A stretch of DNA of 64,000 nt, taken from the NCBI GenBank assembly GCA_016744595.1, contig JADGEB010000015.1, positions 1 through 64,000 on the forward strand. The letters are read 5' to 3'. This stretch comes from Desulfuromusa sp. (lineage in GTDB: Bacteria; Desulfobacterota; Desulfuromonadia; Desulfuromonadales; Geopsychrobacteraceae). The translations under genes and the position numbers were made by a program. Shown here piece by piece: positions 1 to 9,159 of this stretch (position 1 is the first letter of the stretch; each line of letters starts with the position of its first letter). Under the pieces are notes generated by a model. It made no database searches. It was not told the origin of the DNA and worked only from the letters and a program-made list of their open reading frames with translations.

Positions 1-928
1 CAATAATAGCACCTGAGCTTTCAACGATATTGTGTAATTTCCACTCTGGAAGTGCCATGGGCGTTCCGCAAATCATAATCCGGGTGGTTTCTTTGGGGGC
101 GACAGCGCTGTTGTTCTGAATTCGGATTTCCAGTTCGTTGCAGAGCTGATTAACTTTGTCAGTGAAACGCTCCGGAATATCGTAAAAAGCAATCTGCTGA
201 ATCAGTAACATATCGCGCCCGCTGACAGGTGAAGGGTTGTGATGGCGCAGGTCGTTGAGTCGTTGCAGGGCTTTACGTTTAGCATTCAATGTGTCAATAG
301 CAGCCTTTAACTCGGTTTCAGTGATGTTTCTATCGACCATTTTTTCGATCTCCAGCTTGAAGTCTTTGACCTCTTCAATCCAGAGCTTTTTATCCCGTTC
401 CCGTTTCATTTGCGGAATTTCCATCACATGGGTCGGAACGTGTTCCCCAAGTAGTTCCCAGGTTTTTTTCTTGGCATCGCAGGTCGTTTCGCCGTAAACA
501 AAATCAAGAGCCTGAAAAAAAGGGCACATCCTGCTGACTTTGAAACCGAAGGCCGATTTGACCATTGGACAGATGTTTCGGGGTAAGGTTTTTTCCGCAT
601 CTGGAACTGTTGCTTGAGATCCACCACATAAGCCAATACAGAGTCCACCAGCCGCTTGAATGATTTCCTCTGGAACATAAACACAGAAGGTTCCAATGAC
701 TGGATGCCCAGCTTTTTTTGCATCAACCATTTCCTGAATGCGGCCTGTATAGATATTACTGATCATGTCATCAAAATAAGCCATCGATTCAGGGCGATTT
801 ATCTGACTTAAAAAAATATCTTTATACACTTGTGTCAAAGTAGGAGGGACATTCTTGAAACGTTCGACATCCATATCAAGTTCGGCCCAGAGATCAAGAT
901 CGGATTTAACTTGGAATTGTTCAGACAT
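1..928 (-). CDS. 2-hydroxyacyl-CoA dehydratase family protein, YjiM/double-cubane-cluster type (3' truncated by window edge)
   Basis: One open frame runs from ATG at 928 to base 1 without a stop, giving 309 codons of an unfinished gene. A GGAGG sits nine bases before the ATG. The translation carries the cysteines expected of the HgdB/COG1775 family: GTFCVYVPEE, LPRNICPMVKS, RMCPFFQ and GETTCDAKKK. The spacing and text resemble the YjiM / double-cubane-cluster branch more than classical hydroxyglutaryl-CoA dehydratase beta subunits. Family members bind Fe-S clusters and perform difficult low-potential reductions when paired with an ATP-dependent activator. No activator gene is visible here, but the neighbourhood downstream is outside the window. 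The substrate cannot be read from sequence. The upstream gap contains a 31-bp element also found before a LysR gene 19 kb away. Confidence 0.85.
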   Translation of the reverse strand, partial: MSEQFQVKSDLDLWAELDMDVERFKNVPPTLTQVYKDIFLSQINRPESMAYFDDMISNIYTGRIQEMVDAKKAGHPVIGTFCVYVPEEIIQAAGGLCIGLCGGSQATVPDAEKTLPRNICPMVKSAFGFKVSRMCPFFQALDFVYGETTCDAKKKTWELLGEHVPTHVMEIPQMKRERDKKLWIEEVKDFKLEIEKMVDRNITETELKAAIDTLNAKRKALQRLNDLRHHNPSPVSGRDMLLIQQIAFYDIPERFTDKVNQLCNELEIRIQNNSAVAPKETTRIMICGTPMALPEWKLHNIVESSGAII

Positions 929-1007
929 GTAGGCATCCTCCAGCAAAAATAGTTTAAAAATCAAAAGTGGCAGAAACTTTGAGTAGTGATATGAAATTAG
1001 CCAAATT

Positions 1008-1038
1008 AAGTCAAATGGGTAATTTAAATAAAAACGAT
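1008..1038. promoter_or_regulatory. Conserved 31-bp element, copy 1
   Basis: Starting with AAGTCAAATGGGTAATTT, this stretch matches 19861-19891 at 29 of 31 positions by eye. It lies in the divergent gap between the dehydratase-like gene (minus) and the PP2C-like gene (plus). The second copy overlaps the probable promoter of a LysR regulator. A shared operator for that LysR protein is the simplest reading, but that is inference. Confidence 0.5.
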
Positions 1039-1055
1039 AGTCGTAATCGTTTTTA
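1029..1055. promoter_or_regulatory. Perfect 10-bp inverted repeat, probable operator
   Basis: TAAAAACGAT at 1029-1038 is repeated as its exact reverse complement ATCGTTTTTA at 1046-1055, with a 7-bp spacer. It overlaps the end of the 31-bp shared element and sits in a divergent intergenic region. No T-run follows, so an operator is more likely than a terminator. The binding protein is unknown. Confidence 0.5.
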
Positions 1056-1200
1056 TAAATAGCCAATAATAGGAAGCAATAAGTCCCATATTGGCAAATA
1101 CATTGGCTGCACTTGTGTCCATTTAAAATATCAATTTAACAAATCGTAAAAATTAATATATTATCCACCATACTTATTTAATGAAGGAAGAGTTGGTGAT

Positions 1201-2025
1201 ATGGGAAAGCAAATTAATAATATTGAACGGGTACTTGACCAAGGTTCGGGTCAGATAAATGAAGATAAGCTGGTTTGCGCAAGTAATCTGTTCGGTGTGT
1301 TTGATGGGGCATCAAGCCTTGTGCCTGAGCTTTATCATGGAAAAACCGGAGCCTGGTGGGCTTCCCATCTTGTGAGCTCCACATTCTCCAAAAATGATGC
1401 GTCACTTTTTGATCTGGGCAAGCGTGCTAATAAAATGCTGCATTGTACAATGACTGAAATGGGAGTCGAAGCAGAAGATAAATTACAGTGCTGGAGTACG
1501 AGTGTTGCAGCATTTCAGGTGAAGGAAGACAGCATGTCATGGATCCAGAGTGGTGACAGCCAGGTTTTGGCTATTTATGCTGATGGCAATTTCCAGCTGC
1601 TGACTCCCTACCATAATCATGACAAGGAAACCTTGCAACTGTTGAAAGATCTGTACCTGCAAGGAGATCCGGATCCACAAAGCAGCCTCAGACCTCAAGT
1701 GGAAACTATTCGCAGACAGATGAATCAGAGTTATGGTGTGTTGAATGGTGAACCCGCTGCTCTTGACTTTTTGCGGAGTGGTTCAACCCCTCTCAAGGAT
1801 ATTTCCCATCTTCTTGTGTTCACCGACGGTTTGTTTCCCCCGGGTGAAGACCCTGAATATCAGCCCAACTTTCGTTGGGTGACGAGCCATTATCTGCAAG
1901 GGGGATTACAGCAGGTCAAAGATGAAATTCGCGCTCTGGAAGTCAAAGACCCTGATTGTCAACGCTACCCCCGGTTTAAGAAACATGACGATATCGCAGC
2001 CATTGCTGTTTCTTTTGCCAGTTAG
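1201..2025 (+). CDS. PP2C-like (PPM family) protein serine/threonine phosphatase
   Basis: The 274-residue product has the ordered PPM landmarks: an early NEDKLV segment, FGVFDGAS with the metal-binding Asp near residues 33-38, SGDSQVLAIY near 120, VFTDGLF near 205 and a C-terminal KHDDIAAIAV. These acidic residues coordinate the two metal ions of PP2C phosphatases. It is a stand-alone cytosolic catalytic domain with no membrane segment or sensor domain. No partner kinase or anti-anti-sigma factor is adjacent, so the target is unknown. An AAGGAAGAG purine tract precedes the ATG. The gene ends convergently with the glycosyltransferase gene, overlapping it by four bases. Confidence 0.8.
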   Translation: MGKQINNIERVLDQGSGQINEDKLVCASNLFGVFDGASSLVPELYHGKTGAWWASHLVSSTFSKNDASLFDLGKRANKMLHCTMTEMGVEAEDKLQCWSTSVAAFQVKEDSMSWIQSGDSQVLAIYADGNFQLLTPYHNHDKETLQLLKDLYLQGDPDPQSSLRPQVETIRRQMNQSYGVLNGEPAALDFLRSGSTPLKDISHLLVFTDGLFPPGEDPEYQPNFRWVTSHYLQGGLQQVKDEIRALEVKDPDCQRYPRFKKHDDIAAIAVSFAS

Positions 2026-3272
2026 TGTCCCTGTGTTTGATCGTGGTGCAGTTGTTTGTAGAGTTGTTCAATTTTAAGGAAAACACCTTCCCAAGTATAA
2101 TTTTTCAGTAAAATTTGAATTTCATCAGGAATGCCTCTGATTTGATGTGGTTGCTGAATTTGTTCGAATTGTTTGTGTAGAGCGCTTGTTAGAGTATCAA
2201 TAAACTTTTTATTTTCAGAAGCTTGCGGTACGTCGACAGAAGCCATTTCAGGTAGATCCACAAGCTCAATCCAGCCGGGAGATAACCCGTATAAAAGTTC
2301 GATGACCCCAGGAAGAGCGGTGGCAACAACCCGGCATCCACAGGCTAAGGCTTCCAGAAGAACAAGTGGTAATCCTTCATAAAATGACGGTAGCACAAAT
2401 AGGTCAGCCTTGCGCATCAAGTTAGACAGATGCTCCTGCTCGACTTTTCCATGAATCCTGATCCTGCTACCAAGCTCATCTGCCAACGCTAGAATTTCTT
2501 GTTGTTCTGCCCCTTCACTATCCCCAACCAAGTGAAAGATAAATTCATTCGCGGGTAATTTTCTGAGCGCTTTCAATAACCATGGAACCCCTTTGGCACG
2601 GCTTAGCTTTCCAGCATAGAGGATTTGCACTGGCGTTGGGTCAATTTTTGGTTTTGATGTGTAAAAGCGTTCACTATCGTAACCGGCACCAACAACATGA
2701 ATTGTCTGCGGATCGATACCATAAAGTTGTTGAATCTCTTGCTTTTGCACCTGAGTTAAAGCACAGACCGCATTGATGCTCCGACAGCCGGCTAATACGG
2801 CTGGTTGCAGGTGAGGACAGTTTTGAAATTGGCGTAGATCTGATCCGTGGCAACTGGTCAGCAAGGGAATGTCTGGAAATATTTGTCGAGCTAGCGAAGT
2901 CAAGAGCCAGAGGTGATGGGAGTGAATCAGGTCAGGTTTCCAGTACTCGACTACTTCGATTAATTTTTTTTTAAAACACGTTTCATAAAGAGACAGCTCT
3001 CTGGATGAAAGGTCGCAGAACCGGATGCTGGAGTAGGGCATGACATCGCTCATACCAACAACTGGGAAAGGAAGATCTCGCCCAAAGTTGACAACCATGT
3101 AACCATTGCATGCCAGCTTTTGAAATTTTCTGTGCTGTGGGAAGCTTTCCGGGATTCCGGCTAGAAGATAGTTCTGAAAACCACGGCTGGACGCATGCTG
3201 CAATGCTGATTGCAGGTAAATACCGCTTCCTGTTGCTTCGGGAATTTGGCTGAGAATATGCAGGATTTTCAT
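2022..3272 (-). CDS. Glycosyltransferase family 4 (GT-B) protein
   Basis: The 416-residue protein has a typical GT4 layout. Its N-terminal Rossmann half contains LIHSHHLWLL and TSCHGSDL. Its C-terminal half has the nucleotide-sugar motif LYAGKLSRAKGVPWLLKAL near residue 220 and the E-x7-E acceptor region PSFYEGLPLVLLEALACG near residue 300. It should transfer a sugar from an NDP- or GDP-sugar to a glycan or lipid acceptor at the inner face of the membrane. It stands alone and is not in a polysaccharide cluster, so donor and acceptor cannot be assigned. Its stop overlaps the end of the phosphatase gene on the other strand. Confidence 0.85.
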   Translation of the reverse strand: MKILHILSQIPEATGSGIYLQSALQHASSRGFQNYLLAGIPESFPQHRKFQKLACNGYMVVNFGRDLPFPVVGMSDVMPYSSIRFCDLSSRELSLYETCFKKKLIEVVEYWKPDLIHSHHLWLLTSLARQIFPDIPLLTSCHGSDLRQFQNCPHLQPAVLAGCRSINAVCALTQVQKQEIQQLYGIDPQTIHVVGAGYDSERFYTSKPKIDPTPVQILYAGKLSRAKGVPWLLKALRKLPANEFIFHLVGDSEGAEQQEILALADELGSRIRIHGKVEQEHLSNLMRKADLFVLPSFYEGLPLVLLEALACGCRVVATALPGVIELLYGLSPGWIELVDLPEMASVDVPQASENKKFIDTLTSALHKQFEQIQQPHQIRGIPDEIQILLKNYTWEGVFLKIEQLYKQLHHDQTQGH

Positions 3273-3377
3273 TTTTGTTCCGGTTAAATATTACTGGTCC
3301 AATAGACAGTTGTCCAAACAGCTAAGTCTCTTCTGCAAACAATTCTGAACTGTTAGTTGGTTCTTGGCAAGGTAATC

Positions 3378-3524
3378 GTGAAATGGAGTCAGAAATTGTT
3401 ATCAACCCCGTTTGATTTCACCGAAGTTCTATATGGTCATCTAAGGGGACAGCAATATTTTGTAAATTGGCAAGGTTATGTGATCAATCTTGAATTTTAC
3501 GGGACTTTGGATGTTTATAAATAA
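3378..3524 (+). CDS. Candidate 48-residue small protein
   Basis: This frame begins with GTG, preceded by AAGGTAATC, and stays open for 48 codons in an otherwise empty gap (3273-3599). The composition is protein-like, rich in Trp, Tyr and Gly, ending near LEFYGTLDVYK. I recognise no family. It could equally be chance in a gap, so it is offered only as a candidate. Nothing else supportable is seen in 3273-3599. Confidence 0.25.
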   Translation: MKWSQKLLSTPFDFTEVLYGHLRGQQYFVNWQGYVINLEFYGTLDVYK

Positions 3525-3599
3525 CATCTGACAATGATGCCGGTCTGGTTGCCTGTCTCGGTGGCATGGTACTTCTGTTAATATATTGTGGTTAGTTGA

Positions 3600-3645
3600 G
3601 CAACAAAAACGGGTACTTCATAATCGAAGTACCCGTTTTTGTTGC
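3600..3645 (-). terminator. Strong stem-loop terminator after ccsA
   Basis: The arms 3600-3619 and 3626-3645 are perfect 20-base reverse complements around a 6-base loop, with A/T runs in the outer stem (AACAAAAACGGGTACTTC pairs with its complement). It lies 16 bases beyond the ccsA stop and should end the resB-ccsA transcript. Its symmetry would also let it act on plus-strand transcripts. Confidence 0.85.
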
Positions 3646-3660
3646 TTATTGGCTTACGGC

Positions 3661-4521
3661 TCAACCACTGCCGTAGGAATGTAGCCCGGAAAGAACCAGA
3701 TTCACTCCCAGATAGCAAAACAGGGTTGCTGCAAAACCAAAAACCGACAACCAGGCAGCGCGGCGGCCGACCCACCCGCGAGTAAAACGGGCATGAAGAA
3801 ATGCTGCGTAAAGGAACCAAACAATCAGACTCCAGGTTTCTTTTGGGTCCCAACTCCAGTAGGTTCCCCACGCGTAATAGGCCCATGCGGCACCAGTGAC
3901 AATTCCAAGGGTTAGCAATGGAAAGCCGATCATGATTGCCTTGTAATTCATGTCATCAAGAACCTTGGTTGGTGGGAACATCCCAAGGATTCCTCCCATA
4001 GGTCCGTCTCCCTGATGTTTTTCTTCCTTGCCAATCTTAAGCAGGTACATGATCGATACCCCGAAAGCGACGGCAAATCCGGCATAACCAAGGAAACAAG
4101 TAATAACATGATAGGTGAGCCAGTTACTCTGTAGAGCGGGAACCAGCGGATCGATGGAAGCATGTAAACTCATCTGTGCCCAGAGCATGCTGAACAGGGC
4201 AATCGGGAGGACAAAGGCACCGATAGTGCGTTGTTTGTATTTCCAGTCCATCAATAGATAAATCAGTAAGATTGACCAGGCAAAAAAGACCACTGATTCA
4301 TATAGATTGGTCAATGGGGCTCGCCCATCTACACCCAAAATCTGGTATGACTCATACCAACGCAATCCTAGCGCAGCAGTCTGAATCAAAAATCCGGCGA
4401 GTGAACTTAGTGTCGCAACCAGTGCGACGGTATCATTTTTTGTTGCAATATAGGCAAAGAACAGAACCATTGCAGCAAAATAGGCGATGGTGGTCAAATT
4501 GAATAATTGTCCGCTATCCAT
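3661..4521 (-). CDS. ccsA: Cytochrome c biogenesis protein CcsA (CcsB/ResC type)
   Basis: This 286-residue polytopic membrane protein carries the tryptophan-rich WWD haem-handling motif of system II cytochrome c maturation (AWGTYWSWDPKETWSL, near residue 225), with about eight hydrophobic helices and conserved histidines flanking the motif. Together with ResB it forms the cytochrome c synthetase, which exports haem and attaches it to CXXCH apocytochromes on the outer face of the membrane. It is three bases downstream of resB, so the two are co-transcribed. A perfect stem-loop follows the stop. Multihaem-rich Desulfuromonadales depend on this system, and the CoxB gene in this window needs it for its two haem c sites. 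Confidence 0.95.
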   Translation of the reverse strand: MDSGQLFNLTTIAYFAAMVLFFAYIATKNDTVALVATLSSLAGFLIQTAALGLRWYESYQILGVDGRAPLTNLYESVVFFAWSILLIYLLMDWKYKQRTIGAFVLPIALFSMLWAQMSLHASIDPLVPALQSNWLTYHVITCFLGYAGFAVAFGVSIMYLLKIGKEEKHQGDGPMGGILGMFPPTKVLDDMNYKAIMIGFPLLTLGIVTGAAWAYYAWGTYWSWDPKETWSLIVWFLYAAFLHARFTRGWVGRRAAWLSVFGFAATLFCYLGVNLVLSGLHSYGSG

Positions 4522-4524
4522 GAG

Positions 4525-5907
4525 TTATCCCTCCTTCTTTGGGGATTCGTTTGTGGCTGTTGCCTCTATCTGTTGTTGTAGGTCGTCGAAGGCCAGGGAA
4601 AAGCCAGGTTGATTGCGGTGTGCATTACCGGCAATTAGTACTTTGGTCTTTTTGCCATCATCTTCCAGGCAGACCCAGATTCGTTTATGAGAGAAAAAGA
4701 AAGCGGTTAACGAACCAAAAACTATCAGAAAACAGCCTGCCCAGACAATGTTGACGCCAGGATCTTTGGCGACCTGAAGGCCTGTATAATGTGGCTGGTC
4801 ATAACCGAGCAGAACAAAACTGAAAATTCCACCCCGTTTAACATCAAGTTGAGGGTGATTCTGCCAGACAACAAATGGCGCCCCAGATTTATTGTCGGGA
4901 GTGTTGACGTGCAGTTGCATTGCCGGTCCGAAGTTTCGATCACTAGTGGTGAAATTAGTGACGGCAAAAGCATAGCCACCAGGGAGTTGAACATTCTTGC
5001 CTTGATGTGCTTTGAGCTCTACTGTTTCACCAGTTGAATTTTCAGTTACTCTAACCTTAAAGAAAGCGTTACCGGCTGATCCATAACTGGATTGGTAGAA
5101 CTTGATCCCTTTGTAGGTTAACGGGTCATTGACTTCAATGCGTTTATGGACAATCTCTTTGCCATCTTCAAGGATGACTAGGTCACTGTTGTAATCTTTG
5201 GGACGGTTGCTGTTTGGGTAATAGCTGACATCGAAGTCATCGCAGCGCACGGTAAAGCCAAGGTCGATTAGGCCGGTACCATTGCGGGAACGGACCTGAT
5301 TTACTGAGTCCCCTTCGACAATATTAACAAAAGCTTTATATCCCCAGACATTGCCGATAACTGCCCCGGCCATGATAATCAGGATTGACAGGTGGGTTAT
5401 GTAGGCTCCAAATCGTGAATAGATTCCCTTTTGCGCAAAAAGATAGAGTTTCTCATCTTTTTCGGTCAGGGTGGTTTTAGCAAATTCCTTGTTCAACAGG
5501 ATTGAGATCTGCTCAGCAACTTGCTGCTTTGAACCTTTGCAACGAAATTCAGCCCGATTTGCCGATCCTTTGAAGATCCCTGAGCTGGCAATCAGAGTTG
5601 GTTCTTTGACGAACTTCCATACTCGAGGAAAGTTTTTTATCGAACAGCAAATTAAATTGACACTGAATAGAGCTAGAATGCAAATAAACCAGGTTGAATG
5701 GTACATATCAATGAACTGTAATTTTTGAAACAATTCATAATTTGCTTGACCGTATTCACGGATATAATCAGCGGCCGAACCATTCTGCAAAATAATTGTT
5801 CCGATAATAGAAGTCAGAGCCAGTAGCAGCACCAGAATGATGGCTAGTTTCAGGGAACAGAGAAAGTCCCAGGTACGATCAATAAAAGGTTTTTTTGTCT
5901 CAGCCAA
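4525..5907 (-). CDS. resB: Cytochrome c biogenesis protein ResB
   Basis: ResB is the partner of CcsA in system II haem attachment. The protein has three N-terminal membrane segments (FLCSLKLAIILVLLLALTS, a second near STWFICILALFSVNLICC, and a third near ITHLSILIIMAGAVIGNVWG), a large periplasmic domain and a last helix near GCFLIVFGSLTAFFF. The frame is open to a TTG at 5949, but the only good Shine-Dalgarno (AAGGAG at 5917-5922) serves the TTG at 5907, nine bases on, giving 460 residues. I prefer that start. The C-terminal tail after the last helix is cytoplasmic and ends in charged residues, with the ccsA ATG three bases past the stop. Confidence 0.92.
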   Translation of the reverse strand: MAETKKPFIDRTWDFLCSLKLAIILVLLLALTSIIGTIILQNGSAADYIREYGQANYELFQKLQFIDMYHSTWFICILALFSVNLICCSIKNFPRVWKFVKEPTLIASSGIFKGSANRAEFRCKGSKQQVAEQISILLNKEFAKTTLTEKDEKLYLFAQKGIYSRFGAYITHLSILIIMAGAVIGNVWGYKAFVNIVEGDSVNQVRSRNGTGLIDLGFTVRCDDFDVSYYPNSNRPKDYNSDLVILEDGKEIVHKRIEVNDPLTYKGIKFYQSSYGSAGNAFFKVRVTENSTGETVELKAHQGKNVQLPGGYAFAVTNFTTSDRNFGPAMQLHVNTPDNKSGAPFVVWQNHPQLDVKRGGIFSFVLLGYDQPHYTGLQVAKDPGVNIVWAGCFLIVFGSLTAFFFSHKRIWVCLEDDGKKTKVLIAGNAHRNQPGFSLAFDDLQQQIEATATNESPKKEG

Positions 5908-6007
5908 AGTAGAAGTCTCCTTATAGCAATTTGTCAAAATAGATGACAAATTTGGTCAATATAGCCAGTGATCCTGACTGTCGTCAACCGGTGATGTACG
6001 GAGAATC

Positions 6008-6439
6008 CTAATTCAAAAGGACAGTAGTTCGAAGGCTATAAAGGGATTGAAGAGGAATTTGGGACACCCTTTTTAGTGCAGAAAATTGTGGCAGAACGAT
6101 ATGATTGGCTATAAAAGGTTTGCCAGCTTTAAATTGAGGAGTTAGCGGGCGTGACTCATGAACCAACGAATGCGAATCTTTGAATTGGTTGTGATATTCT
6201 GGGCTGCCCACGTCTTGTTTCTGAGAGGCAGATTGGTGACATACTTCAATTTGGCAACAGGGAGCCGTTTTGTTCTGATCTATGACCAAGTGACAGCTGT
6301 CAACTCGGATCTCTGAGCTGTAGATTTGATCTCCTGGCAGCAGACAACTGAAAGCTGATTGTATCCCACCGCAAAGAAGCAGGAACGCTGCAAATAAAAA
6401 AATCAGTCGAAGATTACAGCTAGAATTACGTTTAGTCAC
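6008..6439 (-). CDS. Small exported cysteine-rich hypothetical protein
   Basis: The 143-residue product starts at a GTG preceded by AAGGA. It opens with a charged stretch and a hydrophobic segment (LRLIFLFAAFLLLCGGIQ), which reads as a signal peptide or lipoprotein-like leader. The mature part has several cysteines, including CCQIEVC near residue 80, possibly for metal or disulfide chemistry. I do not recognise the family. It is separated from resB by a short gap and probably has its own promoter. A copper- or thiol-related role would fit the cysteines, but nothing in the sequence proves it. Confidence 0.5.
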   Translation of the reverse strand: MTKRNSSCNLRLIFLFAAFLLLCGGIQSAFSCLLPGDQIYSSEIRVDSCHLVIDQNKTAPCCQIEVCHQSASQKQDVGSPEYHNQFKDSHSLVHESRPLTPQFKAGKPFIANHIVLPQFSALKRVSQIPLQSLYSLRTTVLLN

Positions 6440-6596
6440 AGTCGTCCTTTTTGTCTACACAAAAACATGCTACAAAAAAATCGGGCTTAGTATAGCTTGT
6501 ATGGCAGTTTGTCTGCAAGCTGAATACCATTTTTTCATCCAGAGGCTAAATAGGTCGCCTGTCTGCCCCGAATCGGTAACAAGACAAGTGGGGAAG

Positions 6597-7484
6597 CTAG
6601 AGATCAACGGCTTTTAGTTGCTCCAATAACTCTTTTTGTTCAGTGGTCAGATTGTTTGGTACAACAACCTCGATGAGCGCAAACAAATCACCGGCTGGTC
6701 TTTTTCCCGAAGCTGCTACGCCATATCCCCGCAACCTGATCTTTTGGCCTGGCTGCATTCCGGCAGGAACCTTAACCCGCTTCGGGGTTTCGAGGGTTGG
6801 GACTTCAATTGTGGTTCCCATACAAATACCGCTATAGGGGATCTCTGCTCTGACAAGAAGGTCGTATCCATCGCGTGTAAATGTTGGGTCTGGTTCAATG
6901 TCAACGTGCAGATATAGATCCCCTGGGGAGCCACCAGTTGGGTGAGATCCCCCTTTTCCAGAGACACGTAGTTTACTTCCTTTTTCGATGCCTGCAGGGA
7001 TTCGTACTTTAATTTGCTCCACCTTGTCGTCACTGCGGTAGTCAACGCGCCTTTCGCCACCTTGGACTGCCAGTCGGAATGGAATGCTGATTTGCATCGA
7101 ATAGTCTTGTCCTTTGGCTGGAGGTCTGGGGGATCGACCTCGACCACCCCCACCAAACAGTTGACTGAAGATGTCCTCACCTCCGCTCGTACCACCACCG
7201 AAACTGCCAAAAATATCCCCCATATTCATGTTGCGGAAAATATCTTCCTGACTGAAGCGTTGGTGGAATCCGGCATCGCCATATTGGTCGTACTGTTGAC
7301 GTTTTTCTTTGTCGGATAAAACGGCGTAAGCCTCAGTGATCTGTTTAAATTGCTCTTCGGCTTTTGTGTCCCCCGGGTTTTTGTCGGGATGATATTTTTG
7401 TGCCAGCTTGCGATAAGCTTTTTTTATGGTTGCCGCATCGTCATTTCGTTCTACGCCAAGTACGGAATAGTAATCTTTTGCCAT
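6597..7484 (-). CDS. cbpA: DnaJ-type co-chaperone without zinc finger (CbpA-like)
   Basis: The 295-residue protein starts with a complete J domain ([20 protein letters not shown]) with the HPD signature in [10 protein letters not shown] near residue 33, which stimulates DnaK ATPase. A Gly/Phe-rich linker ([15 protein letters not shown]) follows, then two beta-sandwich substrate-binding domains. No CXXCXGXG repeats are present, so this is a type II, CbpA-like Hsp40 rather than DnaJ proper. GGAGG precedes the ATG, and a well-formed sigma70-type promoter lies at 7521-7549. It stands alone, with no dnaK or grpE nearby. Confidence 0.92.
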   Translation of the reverse strand: MAKDYYSVLGVERNDDAATIKKAYRKLAQKYHPDKNPGDTKAEEQFKQITEAYAVLSDKEKRQQYDQYGDAGFHQRFSQEDIFRNMNMGDIFGSFGGGTSGGEDIFSQLFGGGGRGRSPRPPAKGQDYSMQISIPFRLAVQGGERRVDYRSDDKVEQIKVRIPAGIEKGSKLRVSGKGGSHPTGGSPGDLYLHVDIEPDPTFTRDGYDLLVRAEIPYSGICMGTTIEVPTLETPKRVKVPAGMQPGQKIRLRGYGVAASGKRPAGDLFALIEVVVPNNLTTEQKELLEQLKAVDL

Positions 7485-7520
7485 GTTTTAAACTCCTCCA
7501 TTTTTCTTGATTGGGGAACT

Positions 7521-7549
7521 ACTATAGGAGTCGTTTTATATAGCGTCAA
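7521..7549 (-). promoter_or_regulatory. Sigma70-like promoter for the DnaJ-family gene
   Basis: On the minus strand TTGACG (7549-7544) and TATAGT (7526-7521) are separated by exactly 17 bases. The -10 box lies about 37 bases before the start codon at 7484, and GGAGG lies between. Confidence 0.7.
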
Positions 7550-7660
7550 GAAGAACTGAAGAAGAAGCGAACTGTAAATTCACCATCTTGACCTGATCTG
7601 AACGACAGGCTACGATGGCGTATTAATTTCCTACCATTTTACTTGTTTTCAGGAGTCCTT

Positions 7661-9073
7661 ATGACCCGTATTGCTATTGTTGGAGCCGGAATTTCTGGGC
7701 TTGCGACATCCTACGCTATTGAGCAGCAGGCTAAGCAGACTGGCCTTGAAGTTGAGACGCTGGTGGTTGAAAAAGAATCACGAATCGGAGGGAAAATTCT
7801 TTCGGTTCAGGAAGAGGGTTTTCTCTGTGAGTGGGGACCAAATGGGTTTCTCGATAACAAACCAATGACTCTGGATCTGTGTCGACAGCTACAAATTGAT
7901 CAACAACTGTTGCGATCTGATGATAATGCCCGTAAGAGATTTATCTATTCTGAGCAGATTCTGCACCAAATGCCCGAAAACGGATCTGCATTTCTCAAAT
8001 CGAAATTAATCTCCTGGCCTGGTAAGCTTCGTCTTGCTGGTGAAATGGTCATTCCTAAACGTCAGCCCGAAGGGGATGAGACTCTGGCTGATTTTGGTCG
8101 GCGACGGTTGGGGGGGGAAGCTCTCAATAAATTGATCTCTCCAATGGTTTCTGGAATTTTTGCCGGTGATCCCGAAACAATGAGTTTGAAGAGTTGTTTT
8201 CCGCGAATCTATGAGCTAGAACAGGAATATGGGGGGCTGATCAAAGCAATGCTTCGATTGGCCAAAAAGAAACGTGCTGAAGTCAAGGCTGGTAAGGCAG
8301 TGGCCAGTGCTGCTGGTCCTGGTGGCGTGTTAACTTCTTTCAGTGATGGTATTCAGGAGTTGACCGATGGGGTTGCTGCCGTTCTCTCCGGCAAGGTGGT
8401 CGCTGGTCATGCAGTCATAAAGATTGAACAGAAACAAGGTGGTTTTCTCCTTAACCTGGATGACGGCCAACAGCTTGAAGCGGACATGGTTGTGACTGCT
8501 GCACCAGCATATGCTGTTGCCAATATGCTGGATGGGTTGAATGATAAGAGCTCTACAATTCTGCGGCAAATTCCTTATGCGACCATGAATGTTATTTGTT
8601 TTGGTTATCAACAAGAGCGGATTGCTTTCGATTTGAATGGCTTTGGTTACCTGATTCCTAAAGCCGAAGGGTGCCATACTCTAGGAACCTTGTGGGATTC
8701 GAGTATTTTCTCTAATCGTGCCCCGGAAGGGATGGTTCTGTTGCGTTCAATGATGGGTGGAGCCGCTAACTCCGCTGCCATCGATTTATCTGAAGAAGAA
8801 GTCAAGGCTCGGACAATGAACGATCTGAAACAGATCATGAGGATTGATTGTGAACCGGACTTTGTAAAGATTTTTCGCCACCGTCATGCGATTCCACAAT
8901 ATACACGCGGGCATGCTCAACGGCTGCAAGAGCTGGAGGATTCTCTGCAAGATTCTCCCGATTTAATTCTGACCGGGAATTCTTTTTATGGGGTGGGATT
9001 GAACGATTGTGTTCATGCTGCAAATCAGGCCGCAGCTAAAGTTGTTTCTCGCTTGGGGAAGAAAAAGAAGTAG
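7661..9073 (+). CDS. hemY: Protoporphyrinogen oxidase, HemY/HemG flavoprotein family
   Basis: The product oxidises protoporphyrinogen IX (or coproporphyrinogen III) in late haem synthesis. The N-terminal FAD dinucleotide-binding motif reads IAIVGAGISGLATSYAIE. A second conserved block, CEWGPNGFLD, contacts the flavin, and the C-terminal LTGNSFYGVGLNDCVHAANQ is the signature of this oxidase family. At 470 residues it has the normal length. The frame is open from ATG 7643, but CAGGAG just ahead of 7661 supports the later ATG, which gives the canonical short N terminus. No other haem biosynthesis gene is adjacent, although haem-dependent systems (ResB/CcsA, caa3 oxidase) are nearby. Confidence 0.9.
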   Translation: MTRIAIVGAGISGLATSYAIEQQAKQTGLEVETLVVEKESRIGGKILSVQEEGFLCEWGPNGFLDNKPMTLDLCRQLQIDQQLLRSDDNARKRFIYSEQILHQMPENGSAFLKSKLISWPGKLRLAGEMVIPKRQPEGDETLADFGRRRLGGEALNKLISPMVSGIFAGDPETMSLKSCFPRIYELEQEYGGLIKAMLRLAKKKRAEVKAGKAVASAAGPGGVLTSFSDGIQELTDGVAAVLSGKVVAGHAVIKIEQKQGGFLLNLDDGQQLEADMVVTAAPAYAVANMLDGLNDKSSTILRQIPYATMNVICFGYQQERIAFDLNGFGYLIPKAEGCHTLGTLWDSSIFSNRAPEGMVLLRSMMGGAANSAAIDLSEEEVKARTMNDLKQIMRIDCEPDFVKIFRHRHAIPQYTRGHAQRLQELEDSLQDSPDLILTGNSFYGVGLNDCVHAANQAAAKVVSRLGKKKK

Positions 9074-9159
9074 TATTGTGGAGATATGTACTTGTTTCGT
9101 GTCCCCCGCAATACGGTTTATCTGTAGAATTCGAAGGACAAAGTTCATCTGCCCGCCCT

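Noticed and set aside
424-726. 100-codon minus-strand frame inside the first gene
   Set aside because: It is out of phase with the continuous dehydratase-like frame, which has the family cysteines and a good ribosome site.
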